From Polaromonas sp. (lineage in GTDB: Bacteria; Pseudomonadota; Gammaproteobacteria; Burkholderiales; Burkholderiaceae_C), in assembly GCA_021731285.1 (NCBI GenBank), contig JAKFXR010000097.1:1-45929 (forward strand): DNA of 45,929 nt. The letters are read 5' to 3'. The translations under genes and the position numbers were made by a program. Under the pieces are notes generated by a model, which ran no database searches, was not told the DNA's origin, and worked only from the letters and a program-made list of their open reading frames with translations. Below are positions 1 to 8,625 of this stretch, piece after piece. Each line of letters opens with the position of its first letter. Position 1 is the first letter of the stretch.

Positions 1-674
1 CCCCCGGCCACGAGCTGCGCAAGCAGCGCTCGGACGGCGTCGAAGCCAGGGCCCACCTGCTTCGCACCGCCCTGCGCCTGTTCTCCGAGAAGGGGTTTGC
101 CAAGACCTCCACCCGGGAAATCGCGCAGGCCGCGGGGGCCAATATTGCCGCCATCAGCTATTACTTTGGCGACAAGGCCGGGCTTTACCGCACCGTCTTC
201 AACGAGTCATTGGGCCAGCCCTGTGACGACATTTCCCGCTACCAGCCGCTGCACCTGAGCTTGCGCGAAGCGCTCGCGGGTTTCATGGACGGTTTTTTGC
301 AGCCGCTCAAGCAGGGCGATCTGGCGCAGCAGTTCACGCGCTTGCATTTCCGTGAAATGCTCGAGCCCACAGGCCTGTGGTCCGAGCAGATTGACAGCAG
401 CATCAAGCCTGCCCATGCGGCGCTGGTCGAGGTGCTGTGCCGCCATCTGGGTGTCACCAAAGCCGACGACGATGTGCAACGCCTGGCTTTTTCAATCACC
501 GGGCTGGCCATGCAGATGTTTGTCAGTCACGAGGTGATAGAAGCGGTGCGGCCCCGGCTGATCGCCTCGCCCAAAGCCATCGACCTGTGGGCAGCGCGGC
601 TGGTGGACTTTGCCGAGGCGATGGTCTCGGTAGAGCTGGCACGGCGACAGGCGTCGCCATCAGGAAGAAAGTGA
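1..674 (+). CDS. TetR-family transcriptional regulator, CerR-like (5' end missing)
   Basis: The gene runs in from the left edge; the open frame starts at base 3 and ends at TGA 672-674, leaving 223 residues. The N-terminal part has the TetR helix-turn-helix: a FSEKGF helix, then TSTREIAQAAGAN, then ISYYFGDKAGLY, which is the usual recognition-helix end. The C-terminal half, with LHFREMLEPT and a late helix around SHEVIEAVRPRL, resembles the CerR/DUF1956 ligand domain. Only the start codon and perhaps 10-20 residues are lost. It stops 5 bp before an RND efflux operon on the same strand, so it is most likely the local repressor of that pump, but its operator would lie outside the window. The family is clear; the inducing ligand cannot be read. 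Confidence 0.88.
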   Translation, partial: PGHELRKQRSDGVEARAHLLRTALRLFSEKGFAKTSTREIAQAAGANIAAISYYFGDKAGLYRTVFNESLGQPCDDISRYQPLHLSLREALAGFMDGFLQPLKQGDLAQQFTRLHFREMLEPTGLWSEQIDSSIKPAHAALVEVLCRHLGVTKADDDVQRLAFSITGLAMQMFVSHEVIEAVRPRLIASPKAIDLWAARLVDFAEAMVSVELARRQASPSGRK

Positions 675-679
675 ACCCC

Positions 680-2143
680 ATGCGAATCAATGCTCTCCTG
701 GCCTGCGCGCTGTTGCCCCTGTTGCTCACAGCCTGCGCATTGCAGGCCCCGCCTGCGGGCGTTTCCGCGCCCGCGCCATCCCGCTGGTTTGCGCCGCCAC
801 CAGGCGGGGCGGGGCCAGGCCTGCCGCACGATGGCAAGGTGTCCGACCTGAGCCAGTGGTGGGGCCAGCAGGGTGACCCCTTGCTGGTGGAACTGGTCAC
901 GGCCGCTCAGGCGGTGAGCCCGACGGTCGCCAGCGCACGCTCGCGCATCGAGCAGTCGCGCGCCAGCCGCGTCGCCGCAGGCGCAGCATTGCTGCCCTCG
1001 CTGGATGCGTCTGCCAGCGCGACACGTGGGCGCTCGCAGCCCCTGGGCGCCGCAGCTGCCCCCGTCGCCACCACGACGCAGGCGGGCCTGCAAACCGCCT
1101 GGGAGCTGGACCTGTTTGGTGGAGGGCAGGCCAGCCGCGACGCGGCCAGCCTGCGTTTTGAGGGAGCGCAAGCGCAATGGCATGACGCACGGGTATTGGT
1201 CGCGGCCGAAGTCGCAGCCCAGTATTTCAACCTGCGTACCTGTGACCAGTTGCTGCGCGTGACACGTGCCGACGCCGCATCGCGGGCCGAAACCGGCCGC
1301 CTGGCGGCGCTCAGCGCGGACGCCGGTTTCACGGCACCGGCAACTGCCGCACTGGCTCGCGCCAGCGCCGCCGAGAGCAATGCCCGGGCCACACAGCAAC
1401 AGGCGCTGTGTGATCTGGACATCAAGGCGCTGGTGGCGCTGACCGCCCTGCCCGAGCCCGAGCTGCGGGCGAAACTTTCATCCACTCCTTTCGATCCGGC
1501 GCGTGTCACGGGCATCCACATCACGAGCGTACCGGCGCAGGCCCTGACGCAACGCCCCGACGTGTTCAACGCCGAGCGGGAGGTAGCCGCGGCCAGCGCC
1601 GACGTGGGCGCAGCCCAGGCCGACCGCTACCCGCGTCTGACTCTGAGCGGTGCCATCGCCGCCAACCGCGTCCGCAGCGCAGGCGTGAGCACCGACTTCA
1701 ACACCTGGTCCATAGGCCCGCTGGCGCTGAGCCTGCCCTTGTTTGACGGTGGCCGGCGAGCCTCTGCTGCAGATGCCGCGCAGGCGCGCTACGAAGAAGC
1801 CGCCGCCCTCTACCGCGCCAGAGTCCGCCAGGCGGTTCGCGAGGTCGAGGAGTCTCTCGTCAACCTGCAAAGCACCGCCGCCCGCAGCGACGACGCGCGC
1901 ATTGCGGCAGAGGGCTATCGCGCATCGTTTGCCGGCACCGAGGCCCGGTACCAGAACGGTCTGGGCAGCCTGGTCGAGCTGGAAGATGCGCGGCGCACGC
2001 AACTGGCGGCCGAAACCGGTCTGCTCACGCTGCAACGTGAGCGGGCCAACGCCTGGGTGGCCCTGTACCGGGCCCTGGGCGGCGGCTGGACGCCGGAGTT
2101 GCCAGCCCCTGACAGCCCGTCCCAGGCAGCGCGCCAACCCTGA
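680..2143 (+). CDS. Outer-membrane efflux lipoprotein (NodT/OprM-type)
   Basis: 487 residues. I chose ATG 680 because it opens a lipoprotein signal peptide (MRINALLACALLPLLL) with lipobox LTAC and acylated Cys at residue 19. The rest shows the two outer-membrane efflux (OEP) repeats, rich in Ala and Gln, with the diagnostic second-repeat stretch TQRPDVFNAEREVAAASADVG-like helix near residues 290-310 and LPLFDGGRR further on. It would form the TolC-like exit duct for the pump encoded by the next two genes. It starts 5 bp after the TetR-type gene and is followed by the adaptor after 38 bp, so the four genes read as one operon. The outer-membrane component coming first, before the adaptor, is a less common order but is known. 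Substrate is not evident. Confidence 0.92.
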   Translation: MRINALLACALLPLLLTACALQAPPAGVSAPAPSRWFAPPPGGAGPGLPHDGKVSDLSQWWGQQGDPLLVELVTAAQAVSPTVASARSRIEQSRASRVAAGAALLPSLDASASATRGRSQPLGAAAAPVATTTQAGLQTAWELDLFGGGQASRDAASLRFEGAQAQWHDARVLVAAEVAAQYFNLRTCDQLLRVTRADAASRAETGRLAALSADAGFTAPATAALARASAAESNARATQQQALCDLDIKALVALTALPEPELRAKLSSTPFDPARVTGIHITSVPAQALTQRPDVFNAEREVAAASADVGAAQADRYPRLTLSGAIAANRVRSAGVSTDFNTWSIGPLALSLPLFDGGRRASAADAAQARYEEAAALYRARVRQAVREVEESLVNLQSTAARSDDARIAAEGYRASFAGTEARYQNGLGSLVELEDARRTQLAAETGLLTLQRERANAWVALYRALGGGWTPELPAPDSPSQAARQP

Positions 2144-2181
2144 GAGCAATCCGTCCCCGTACTGACTCACGCAAGAACATC

Positions 2182-3348
2182 ATGAAAAAAATACAACTCA
2201 AGCCGGTCGCTATTGTTTCCATAGCTGTTGTCGCCATCGCCGCGGTGGGCATCGCCCTGTTTTCCTCAGGCTCCGAGGTCAAAAGCGAGGCCATCGCCGC
2301 GAAGCCGGCACTGACCGTCACCGCCGCCCAGCCCGAGCAAACCAGCCTGCCTCTGAAAATCAGCGCCAATGGCAACGTCGTGGCCTGGCAGGAGGCGGTG
2401 ATTGGTTCAGAATCGGCCGGCCTGCGCCTGACGCAGGTGCTGGTCAATGTCGGCGACAGCGTCAAAGCCGGGCAGGTTCTGGCCCGCTTCTCCGGCGACA
2501 GCGTGCAGGCCGACGTGGCCCAGGCGCGGGCCAGTCTGGTTGAGGCGCAAGCCACGGCCGCGGACGCCGCGGGCAATGCCGCGCGAGCGCGCACTTTGCA
2601 AAACTCGGGCGCGCTGAGCACGCAGCAGATTAACCAGTACACCACGGCAGAACAAACTGCCAAGGCCCGGGTCGCGGCTGCCCAGGCGGTGCTGGACGCG
2701 CAACAGCTGCGTGGCAACAACACCCAGGTACGGGCACCGGACGACGGCATCATCTCCGCGCGTAACGCGACCGTGGGTGCTGTGGTCGGCAGCGGCACCG
2801 AACTCTTTCGCCTGATCCGCGGTGGCCGGCTGGAATGGCGCGCCGAGGTCACCAGCCAGGAAGTGATCCGCATCAAGGCCGGGGCAAGCGCGCTGGTCAC
2901 GGCCGCCAGCGGCGCGCAGGTGCAGGGCAAAGTACGCATGGTCGCGCCCACCGTCGACCCCCTGACCCGCAACGCGCTCGTTTATGTGGATCTGCCGCGC
3001 AACCCGGGCGTGAAGTCCGGCATGTTTGCCAAGGGCGAATTTGTGCTCGGTGCAACCACCGCGTTGACGCTGCCCCAGCAGGCGCTGGTCCTGCGCGACG
3101 GCTTCACCTACGCGATGCGTATCGAGCCCGGCAACAAGGTTGTCCAGGTCAAGCTGCAAACCGGTCGCCGCCTGGGCGACGCGGTCGAAATTGTGCAGGG
3201 GGCCCAGGCCGGTGAGCGATATGTCGCCAGCGGCGCGGCATTTCTGGCCGACGGGGACACGGTGCAACTGGTTGCCACCGCAGCACCCGGTACAGAGCCA
3301 AACAAGGCTCCTGCCCAGACAGCATCTGCACCAGCAGCTACAAAATAA
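2182..3348 (+). CDS. RND efflux periplasmic adaptor subunit (HlyD/MFP family)
   Basis: 388 residues from ATG 2182. An N-terminal hydrophobic segment (about residues 8-28) serves as signal anchor; no lipobox Cys is present. It is followed by a beta-barrel/lipoyl hairpin core: SANGNVVAWQEAVIGSE and VNVGDSVKAGQVLARF mark the first lipoyl half, and RAPDDGIISARNATVGAVV the second, with an Ala-rich alpha-hairpin between them. Adaptors of this kind bridge the inner-membrane RND pump and the outer-membrane channel. The gene sits between those two partners. The C-terminal tail is low-complexity Ala/Pro/Thr. Its stop codon falls inside a GCTA..TAGC palindrome shared in type with the end of the next gene. 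Confidence 0.93.
   Translation: MKKIQLKPVAIVSIAVVAIAAVGIALFSSGSEVKSEAIAAKPALTVTAAQPEQTSLPLKISANGNVVAWQEAVIGSESAGLRLTQVLVNVGDSVKAGQVLARFSGDSVQADVAQARASLVEAQATAADAAGNAARARTLQNSGALSTQQINQYTTAEQTAKARVAAAQAVLDAQQLRGNNTQVRAPDDGIISARNATVGAVVGSGTELFRLIRGGRLEWRAEVTSQEVIRIKAGASALVTAASGAQVQGKVRMVAPTVDPLTRNALVYVDLPRNPGVKSGMFAKGEFVLGATTALTLPQQALVLRDGFTYAMRIEPGNKVVQVKLQTGRRLGDAVEIVQGAQAGERYVASGAAFLADGDTVQLVATAAPGTEPNKAPAQTASAPAATK
2209..2225. repeat. GCTAT-N7-ATAGC inverted repeat inside adaptor start region
   Basis: A perfect 5-bp inverted repeat (GCTAT, 7-nt loop, ATAGC) lies within codons 10-15 of the adaptor gene. It has the same arms as the palindromes at 3337 and 6522, so it may belong to the same short element family, but at this length chance is possible. 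Confidence 0.3.
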
Positions 3349-3353
3349 ATAGC
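3337..3353. repeat. GCTA..TAGC palindrome overlapping adaptor stop codon
   Basis: GCTA (3337-3340) and TAGC (3350-3353) flank an A-rich loop CAAAATAAA. The adaptor stop TAA (3346-3348) is inside the loop. The left half, GCTACAAAA, is identical to the left half of the palindrome ending the pump gene at 6522-6542. I know short palindromes of this kind as common in Comamonadaceae genomes; their function is not known to me. Confidence 0.45.
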
Positions 3354-3371
3354 GACTCACGGAGAAAACAG

Positions 3372-6300
3372 ATGAACGTTTCCGCCTGGTGCATTCGCAA
3401 CCCCATCCCCGCGATCATGTTTTTTGTGCTGCTGTGCTTCGCCGGTGTGCTGAGCTACCAGAGCATGAAAGTACAGAATTTTCCGGATCTGGATGTGCCC
3501 AACATCGTGATATCGGCCAGCCTGCCAGGAGCATCCCCTGCCCAACTGGAAACCGATGTCGCCCGCAAAATCGAAAACGCCATCGCCTCGCTGCAGGGCC
3601 TGAAAAACATCTACACCAAGGTGCAGGACGGCGCAGCCACCATCACTGCCGAATTCCGCCTGGAAAAGTCCACGCAGGAGGCGCTGGACGAAGTGCGCTC
3701 TGCAGTGCAGCAGGTGCGGGCCGATCTGCCCGCCGATGTGCGCGACCCCATCGTCAGCAAGATCAACCTCGCCGCTTCGCCGGTGCTGGCCTACACCATC
3801 CGTAGCAAGGCGATGGATGACGAAGCCCTGTCGTGGTTTGTGGACGACGCGCTGACACGCCGGTTGCTGGCCGTGCCCGGCGTGGGTGCCGTCAGCCGCG
3901 TCGGTGGGGTCAGCCGCGAGGTGCGCATTGCGCTGGACACCGCCAAAATGGCCGGGCTGGGCGTCAGCGCTTCCACCATCTCGCGCCAGCTCAGCCAGGT
4001 GCAGATGGACACCGCCGGCGGACGCACCGACCTCGGCACCAGCGAGCAGCCCGTGCGCACGCTGGCGACCGTGCGAACGGCTGCCGAGCTGGCATCGCTG
4101 GAGCTGGCTGTGGGCGAGGGCCGCAAGGTTCGCCTGAGTCAGGTCGCGGATGTGCAGGACACGGTGGCCGAGCAGCGCTCTGCAGCCTTGCTCAACGGCG
4201 TGCCGGTCGTGGGATTTGAGGTATCGCGCAGCAAGGGAGCCAGCGAGGTGGAAGCCGGGCGCGGTGTGCGCGTCGCGCTCAAGGCATTGCAGCAAAGCCA
4301 TCCCGACATCGAGCTGACAGAGGCCTTTGACTTCGTGACGCCAGTCGAAGAAGAGTACAGCGCTTCGCTGACCCTGCTGATTGAAGGCGGCCTGCTGGCG
4401 GTGCTCGTAGTGTGGCTTTTCCTGCGCGACTGGCGCGCCACCTTTGTGTCCGCGGTGGCGCTGCCGCTGTCGGTGATTCCGGCCTTCATCGGCATGAACT
4501 ACCTCGGGTTCTCCATCAACGTCGTCACACTGCTGGCACTGAGCCTGGTGATCGGCATTCTGGTAGACGACGCGATTGTGGAGGTGGAAAACATCGTGCG
4601 CCACCTGCGCATGGGCAAGACGCCCTACCAGGCAGCCATGGAAGCCGCCGATGAAATTGGTCTGGCCGTTATCGCCACCACCTTCACCTTGATTGCGGTG
4701 TTTTTGCCGACCGCCTTCATGAGCGGCATTGCCGGCAAATTTTTCAAGCAATTTGGCTGGACGGCGGCCCTGGCGGTGTTTGCTTCACTGGTGGTGGCGC
4801 GCATGCTCACACCCATGATGTCTGCCTACATTCTCAAGCCCATCGTCAACTACGTTGAAAAAGACGGTGCCGTGATGCGCTGGTACATGCGCACCAGCGC
4901 CTGGTGCATTCAGCACCGCTTTCTCACCGGCCTCGCAGCAGGCGCATTTTTTGTCGGCTCCATCCTGCTGATCCCCCTGCTGCCCACCGGTTTCATTCCG
5001 CCGGACGACAACTCGCAGACCCAGGTCTACCTGGAGCTGCCGCCCGGCAGCCGTCTGGCCGAAACCCGCTCGGCCGCCGAGACGGCACGCAAGCTGATTG
5101 CCCAGGTGCCCCATGTGACCAGCGTTTACACCACCATAGGCGGCGGCGCGGCGGGCTCGGATCCGTTTGCGCCTGGAGGCGCGGCGGAAACCCGCAAGGC
5201 AACCCTGACCATCCTGCTGACCGAGCGCGGAGAGAGGCCACGCAAGCAGGGCATAGAGAACGACATCCGCAAGGCGCTTGAAAAGCTGCCAGGCGTGCGC
5301 AGCAAAGTGGGCCTGGGTGGCTCGGGCGAAAAATACATTCTGGCGCTGACGGGTGAAGACCCGCTGGCGCTGGTGGGTGCCGCAGCGGCGCTGGAAAAAG
5401 ACCTGCGCACCATTCCGGGCCTCGGCTCGGTCGCCTCCAGCGCGTCGCTGGTGCGACCCGAGGTCACAGTGCGTCCCGACTTTGCACGCATGGCCGACCT
5501 CGGTGTGACGAGTGCAGCGATTGGCGAGACACTGCGCATCGCCACGGTGGGCGACTACAACGCCGCCTTGCCCAAGCTGAATCTGTCGCAGCGCCAGGTC
5601 CCCATCGTCGTCCGGCTGGCCGATGACGCCAAGTCTGATCTGTCCACGCTCGAACGCCTGATGGTGCCCAGCAGCAAGCCCGGCGTGGGCCCGGTCATGC
5701 TGGGCCAGGTGGCGACGGTGGAATTGGCCGGTGGCCCCGCAGTGATCGACCGCTTCAACCGCTCCCGCAATGTGCAGTTTGAAGTCGAGCTTTCGGGCCT
5801 GGCACTGGGCGATGTCACTGCCGCGGTGCAGAAACTGCCAGCCATCGTGAACCTTCCAGTGGGCGTGAAACAGGTCGTCATCGGTGACGCCGAGGTGATG
5901 GGTGAACTGTTCGCCAGTTTTGGCCTGGCCATGCTGACCGGCGTGCTCTGCATCTACATCGTGCTGGTGCTGTTGTTCAGGAACTTCCTGCACCCTGTGA
6001 CGATTCTGGCGGCGCTCCCGCTGTCGTTGGGCGGCGCGTTTGTGGGCTTGCTCCTGGCCCAGAAATCATTTTCAATGCCCTCGCTGATCGGCTTGATCAT
6101 GCTGATGGGCGTGGCCACCAAAAACTCCATCCTGCTGGTGGAGTACGCCATCGAAGCCCGTCGCGGACGAGCGGCCACCGAGAGCCAACCGGCGCAAGCG
6201 CCCATGTCCCGTCTGGAGTCCCTGCTCGACGCCTGCCACAAACGGGCCCGACCAATCGTCATGACCACCATCGCCATGGGTGCGGGCATGCTGCCCATTG

Positions 6301-6539
6301 CGGTGGGCTGGGGCTCGGCCGACAGCAGCTTTCGCTCACCGATGGCAGTGGCCGTGATAGGGGGCCTGATCACATCGACCTTCCTGAGCCTGTTGGTCAT
6401 TCCCGCCGTGTTTACCTACATCGATGATCTGGAGCAATGGCTGCAGCGCATGACCCGCAAGCTGCGGGGCAAGCCTCCAGCCAATGCAACCGCCGATGGG
6501 GCGGCAACATCTGCCACCCCGTTGCTACAAAAACAGTAG
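3372..6539 (+). CDS. RND multidrug efflux transporter, inner-membrane pump
   Basis: 1055 residues, the normal length for an AcrB-type RND pump. GGAGA at 3361-3365 precedes ATG 3372. Visible hallmarks are the first transmembrane helix after NPIPAIM, the porter-domain text FPDLDVPNIVISASLPGASP, the proton-relay motif in TM4 (GILVDDAIVEVEN, with the paired Asp), the second large periplasmic loop after LLPTGFIPPDD, and the last helix block with LMGVATKNSILLVEYA. It uses the proton gradient to expel compounds through the adaptor and outer-membrane protein encoded just upstream. The Asp pair in TM4 points to the proton-driven HAE class rather than a SecDF-like protein. The stop TAG lies in the right arm of a TTGCTAC palindrome. 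The substrate is not deducible. Confidence 0.95.
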   Translation: MNVSAWCIRNPIPAIMFFVLLCFAGVLSYQSMKVQNFPDLDVPNIVISASLPGASPAQLETDVARKIENAIASLQGLKNIYTKVQDGAATITAEFRLEKSTQEALDEVRSAVQQVRADLPADVRDPIVSKINLAASPVLAYTIRSKAMDDEALSWFVDDALTRRLLAVPGVGAVSRVGGVSREVRIALDTAKMAGLGVSASTISRQLSQVQMDTAGGRTDLGTSEQPVRTLATVRTAAELASLELAVGEGRKVRLSQVADVQDTVAEQRSAALLNGVPVVGFEVSRSKGASEVEAGRGVRVALKALQQSHPDIELTEAFDFVTPVEEEYSASLTLLIEGGLLAVLVVWLFLRDWRATFVSAVALPLSVIPAFIGMNYLGFSINVVTLLALSLVIGILVDDAIVEVENIVRHLRMGKTPYQAAMEAADEIGLAVIATTFTLIAVFLPTAFMSGIAGKFFKQFGWTAALAVFASLVVARMLTPMMSAYILKPIVNYVEKDGAVMRWYMRTSAWCIQHRFLTGLAAGAFFVGSILLIPLLPTGFIPPDDNSQTQVYLELPPGSRLAETRSAAETARKLIAQVPHVTSVYTTIGGGAAGSDPFAPGGAAETRKATLTILLTERGERPRKQGIENDIRKALEKLPGVRSKVGLGGSGEKYILALTGEDPLALVGAAAALEKDLRTIPGLGSVASSASLVRPEVTVRPDFARMADLGVTSAAIGETLRIATVGDYNAALPKLNLSQRQVPIVVRLADDAKSDLSTLERLMVPSSKPGVGPVMLGQVATVELAGGPAVIDRFNRSRNVQFEVELSGLALGDVTAAVQKLPAIVNLPVGVKQVVIGDAEVMGELFASFGLAMLTGVLCIYIVLVLLFRNFLHPVTILAALPLSLGGAFVGLLLAQKSFSMPSLIGLIMLMGVATKNSILLVEYAIEARRGRAATESQPAQAPMSRLESLLDACHKRARPIVMTTIAMGAGMLPIAVGWGSADSSFRSPMAVAVIGGLITSTFLSLLVIPAVFTYIDDLEQWLQRMTRKLRGKPPANATADGAATSATPLLQKQ

Positions 6540-6542
6540 CAA
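6522..6542. repeat. Perfect 7-bp palindrome TTGCTAC-N7-GTAGCAA at end of pump gene
   Basis: TTGCTAC (6522-6528) pairs with GTAGCAA (6536-6542) across the loop AAAAACA. The stop TAG of the pump gene (6537-6539) is in the right arm. No T-tract follows, so it is not a typical intrinsic terminator. The similar left half at 3337-3345 suggests a dispersed short element. Confidence 0.5.
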
Positions 6543-6636
6543 ATACCTCCCGCCAATAAAGGGCAGAGCACCGATTTTGTTCGCATCTTGAAGCGGCTGC
6601 GCCCAAGGGGTTCGCCAGCGCGGCTCAGGGGAAGAA

Positions 6637-7131
6637 TCAGCCCCCGAGGATCTTCCTGACCAAAGCGGTGGTTGAATACCCGTCCACGAAAGGAATCGCG
6701 AGGGCCTGACCGCCATAAGCCCTGACGACTGCGGCTTCGGCCAATCTGTCCATGTCATAGTCACCGCCCTTGACCAGAATGGCTGGCCGCAGTTCGGTGA
6801 TGATCTGTAGCGGCGTGTCGTCGTCAAACCAGGTCACGAGGCTGACGGACTCCAGAGCGGCGATCAGCACCGCGCGGTCCTCCTGGTTGTTCAGAGGCCG
6901 ATCCGGTCCTTTGCCCAGGCGTCTTGCGGATGCGTCGGTGTTGAGCGCCACCACCAGACTGCCGCCAAGCGCCCTGGCCTGCGCGAGGTAAGTGGCGTGA
7001 CCGCGATGCAGCACGTCGAACACCCCGTTGGTAAAAACCACAGGGCCGGGCAGGCTCGCCATTTTTTGCGCCGCCTCGTTGCGGGTCACAATTTTTTGCA
7101 GGAAGGAAAGTGATGCTGGCGCGCTGGACAT
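6637..7131 (-). CDS. rfaE2: D-glycero-beta-D-manno-heptose 1-phosphate adenylyltransferase
   Basis: 164 residues, ATG at 7131. This is the nucleotidyltransferase half of the HldE pathway as a separate protein, the usual arrangement in many beta-proteobacteria. The HxGH catalytic motif is at residues 42-45 inside TNGVFDVLHRGHATYL, and the second nucleotide-binding motif is GYSTT at 151-155. It joins AMP to heptose-1-phosphate to give ADP-heptose for the lipopolysaccharide inner core. Length and motif spacing match the family, and no kinase domain is attached. It is the last of three tightly packed minus-strand genes, 9 bp after the RidA-type gene. The presence of ADP-heptose synthesis agrees with a Gram-negative host carrying heptose-containing LPS. 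Confidence 0.93.
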   Translation of the reverse strand: MSSAPASLSFLQKIVTRNEAAQKMASLPGPVVFTNGVFDVLHRGHATYLAQARALGGSLVVALNTDASARRLGKGPDRPLNNQEDRAVLIAALESVSLVTWFDDDTPLQIITELRPAILVKGGDYDMDRLAEAAVVRAYGGQALAIPFVDGYSTTALVRKILGG

Positions 7132-7140
7132 GATGCGACT

Positions 7141-7491
7141 TTAACGGAAGGCGACGGCCACCAGCTCCACCAGCAGGCCTGCGTCAAGTTGCGCCCCAAT
7201 CACCGCTCGCTGGGGCCAGGCCGCTTCATCATCGCCAATCCATTTTCGCCACGCGGCATCCATTTGCTGCTTGTAGTGCAAATCGGCCATAAAAATCTGC
7301 ACGCTGAGCAAACTGGCCCGTGACGAACCTACGTGGGCGAGGTGCTGATCCAGCATCTCCAGGGTCTGCGCAAACTGGGCGTCGAAACCGGCCTGCACGT
7401 CGCTGGCATTGGCCACCGCAAACACCTGCGCACCACGTGCAACAACCCGGCTTCTGCCTCCAGACGCGCTCGGCCAGCGGTCAGCCGCCAT
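7141..7491 (-). CDS. RidA-family (YjgF/Rid) protein
   Basis: 116 residues. I start at ATG 7491, whose A is the last base of the upstream gene's TGA (TGATG junction), indicating translational coupling; a TTG one codon earlier is less likely. The conserved Rid ending is present: WPQRAVIGAQL followed by LLVELVAVAF, where the Arg and the Glu correspond to the residues that bind the imine or enamine substrate in RidA. Canonical RidA enzymes hydrolyse reactive 2-aminoacrylate-type intermediates formed by PLP enzymes. The N-terminus is more divergent than that of RidA itself, so it may belong to one of the other Rid subgroups, whose roles are less well known. Confidence 0.82.
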   Translation of the reverse strand: MAADRWPSASGGRSRVVARGAQVFAVANASDVQAGFDAQFAQTLEMLDQHLAHVGSSRASLLSVQIFMADLHYKQQMDAAWRKWIGDDEAAWPQRAVIGAQLDAGLLVELVAVAFR

Positions 7492-8360
7492 CAAACGCCG
7501 GTTGAGACAGGCTTGGCAGCGATGGACGCGGCAATTTCCTTGCTGAGCTCCTTGCGGTAGCGGTTGAGCTCCTGCACGGTTTTAAAACTCTGGTTCAGGA
7601 GCAGGCTCATGTTGTGCAGGATGCGCTCGACAACCTTGCCTTCCCAGACGGCGTCAAAGTTGATCTGCTTGTCCAGCCAGTGCTCCAGCCACTCGGGGTT
7701 GGGCAGGCGCGACTGGATGGTGTCACGCGGAAACAGGTTTTTGTTGACGTGGAGATTGGTGGGGTGCAATGCCTGCGCAGTGCGCCTGGCACTGGCCATC
7801 AGCACGCCAACCTTGGTGAAAGCCGCCTTGGCATCGTTGCCGAAATTGTTGATGGCCCGCTTCATGTAGCGCAGGTAAGCCCCGCCATGGCGGGCTTCGT
7901 CCTGGCTGAGCTGGGTGTAGATTCGCTTGATGACCGGTTCTGTGTGCCATTCGCTGGCGCGCCGGTACCAGTGGTTGAGCCGGATCTCGCCGCAGAAATG
8001 CAGCATCAGGGTTTCAAGCGCGGGGGCGGGCTCAAACTCAAAGCGAACTTCGTGCAGCTCTTTTTCGGTGGGAACCAGGTCGGGGCGGAAGCGCTTGAGG
8101 TACTCCATGAGTACCAGGGAATGCTTTTGCTCCTCAAAAAACCAGATCGACATGAAGGCTGAAAAATCGCTGTCATCGCGGTTGTCGCGCAGAAACATTT
8201 CGGTTGCGGGCAGGGCCGCCCATTCAGTGATGGCATTCATCTTGATGGTTTGAGCCTGCTCGTCGGTGAGCTTGGCCGGATCAAAGCTGGCCCACGGGAT
8301 GTCCTTGTCCATGTCCCAGCGAACGGACTCGAGCTGTTTGAAAAGTTCTGGGTAAAGCAT
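7491..8360 (-). CDS. Ferritin-like di-iron carboxylate protein, possible acyl desaturase/oxygenase
   Basis: 289 residues from ATG 8360, with an excellent AAGGAG ribosome site just upstream. Two di-iron type motifs are visible: EEQKHS near residues 75-80 and DEARHGG near 153-159, with further candidate ligands in ITEWAALPATEMF (about 44-56) and in CGEIRLNHW (about 118-126). That spacing of E..ExxH..E..DExxH is typical of the ferritin-like/acyl-ACP desaturase fold. Such proteins use oxygen at a di-iron site to desaturate or hydroxylate. Plant-type acyl-ACP desaturases are the nearest named relatives I can recall, but the substrate cannot be assigned. It heads the minus-strand group with RidA and rfaE2, and coupling with the RidA gene is by TGATG. 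Confidence 0.75.
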   Translation of the reverse strand: MLYPELFKQLESVRWDMDKDIPWASFDPAKLTDEQAQTIKMNAITEWAALPATEMFLRDNRDDSDFSAFMSIWFFEEQKHSLVLMEYLKRFRPDLVPTEKELHEVRFEFEPAPALETLMLHFCGEIRLNHWYRRASEWHTEPVIKRIYTQLSQDEARHGGAYLRYMKRAINNFGNDAKAAFTKVGVLMASARRTAQALHPTNLHVNKNLFPRDTIQSRLPNPEWLEHWLDKQINFDAVWEGKVVERILHNMSLLLNQSFKTVQELNRYRKELSKEIAASIAAKPVSTGV

Positions 8361-8625
8361 AGGGCTCCTTGTGCGGCGCTAGTCGCCAACTACGGCGCGA
8401 TTTTAAGGTTGGATTGTGACAAATGTTAAAACAGGTCTTATGCTGATTTTTCCTGAAGGTTAAATACCAGTTGCGTCCATTTAGCCTTTGACTTCATCCG
8501 TTCTACACCCTTTGATCGGGCTTCGGAAGCGGCAAATGGCGTCACTTCGGCACCGTCAATCGCAGTGAATGAATCCGCCACCCCCGCCCACGCGTATAGC
8601 TTGCATCCCTACAAAGGTTGATCTC

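Noticed and set aside
3357..4751. A 464-codon open frame on the minus strand
   Set aside because: It is the antisense of the RND pump gene, His/Gln-rich as expected for the complement of GC-rich coding sequence, and has no recognisable domain.
4785..5993. A 402-codon minus-strand open frame
   Set aside because: Also antisense to the pump; composition is that of a shadow frame.
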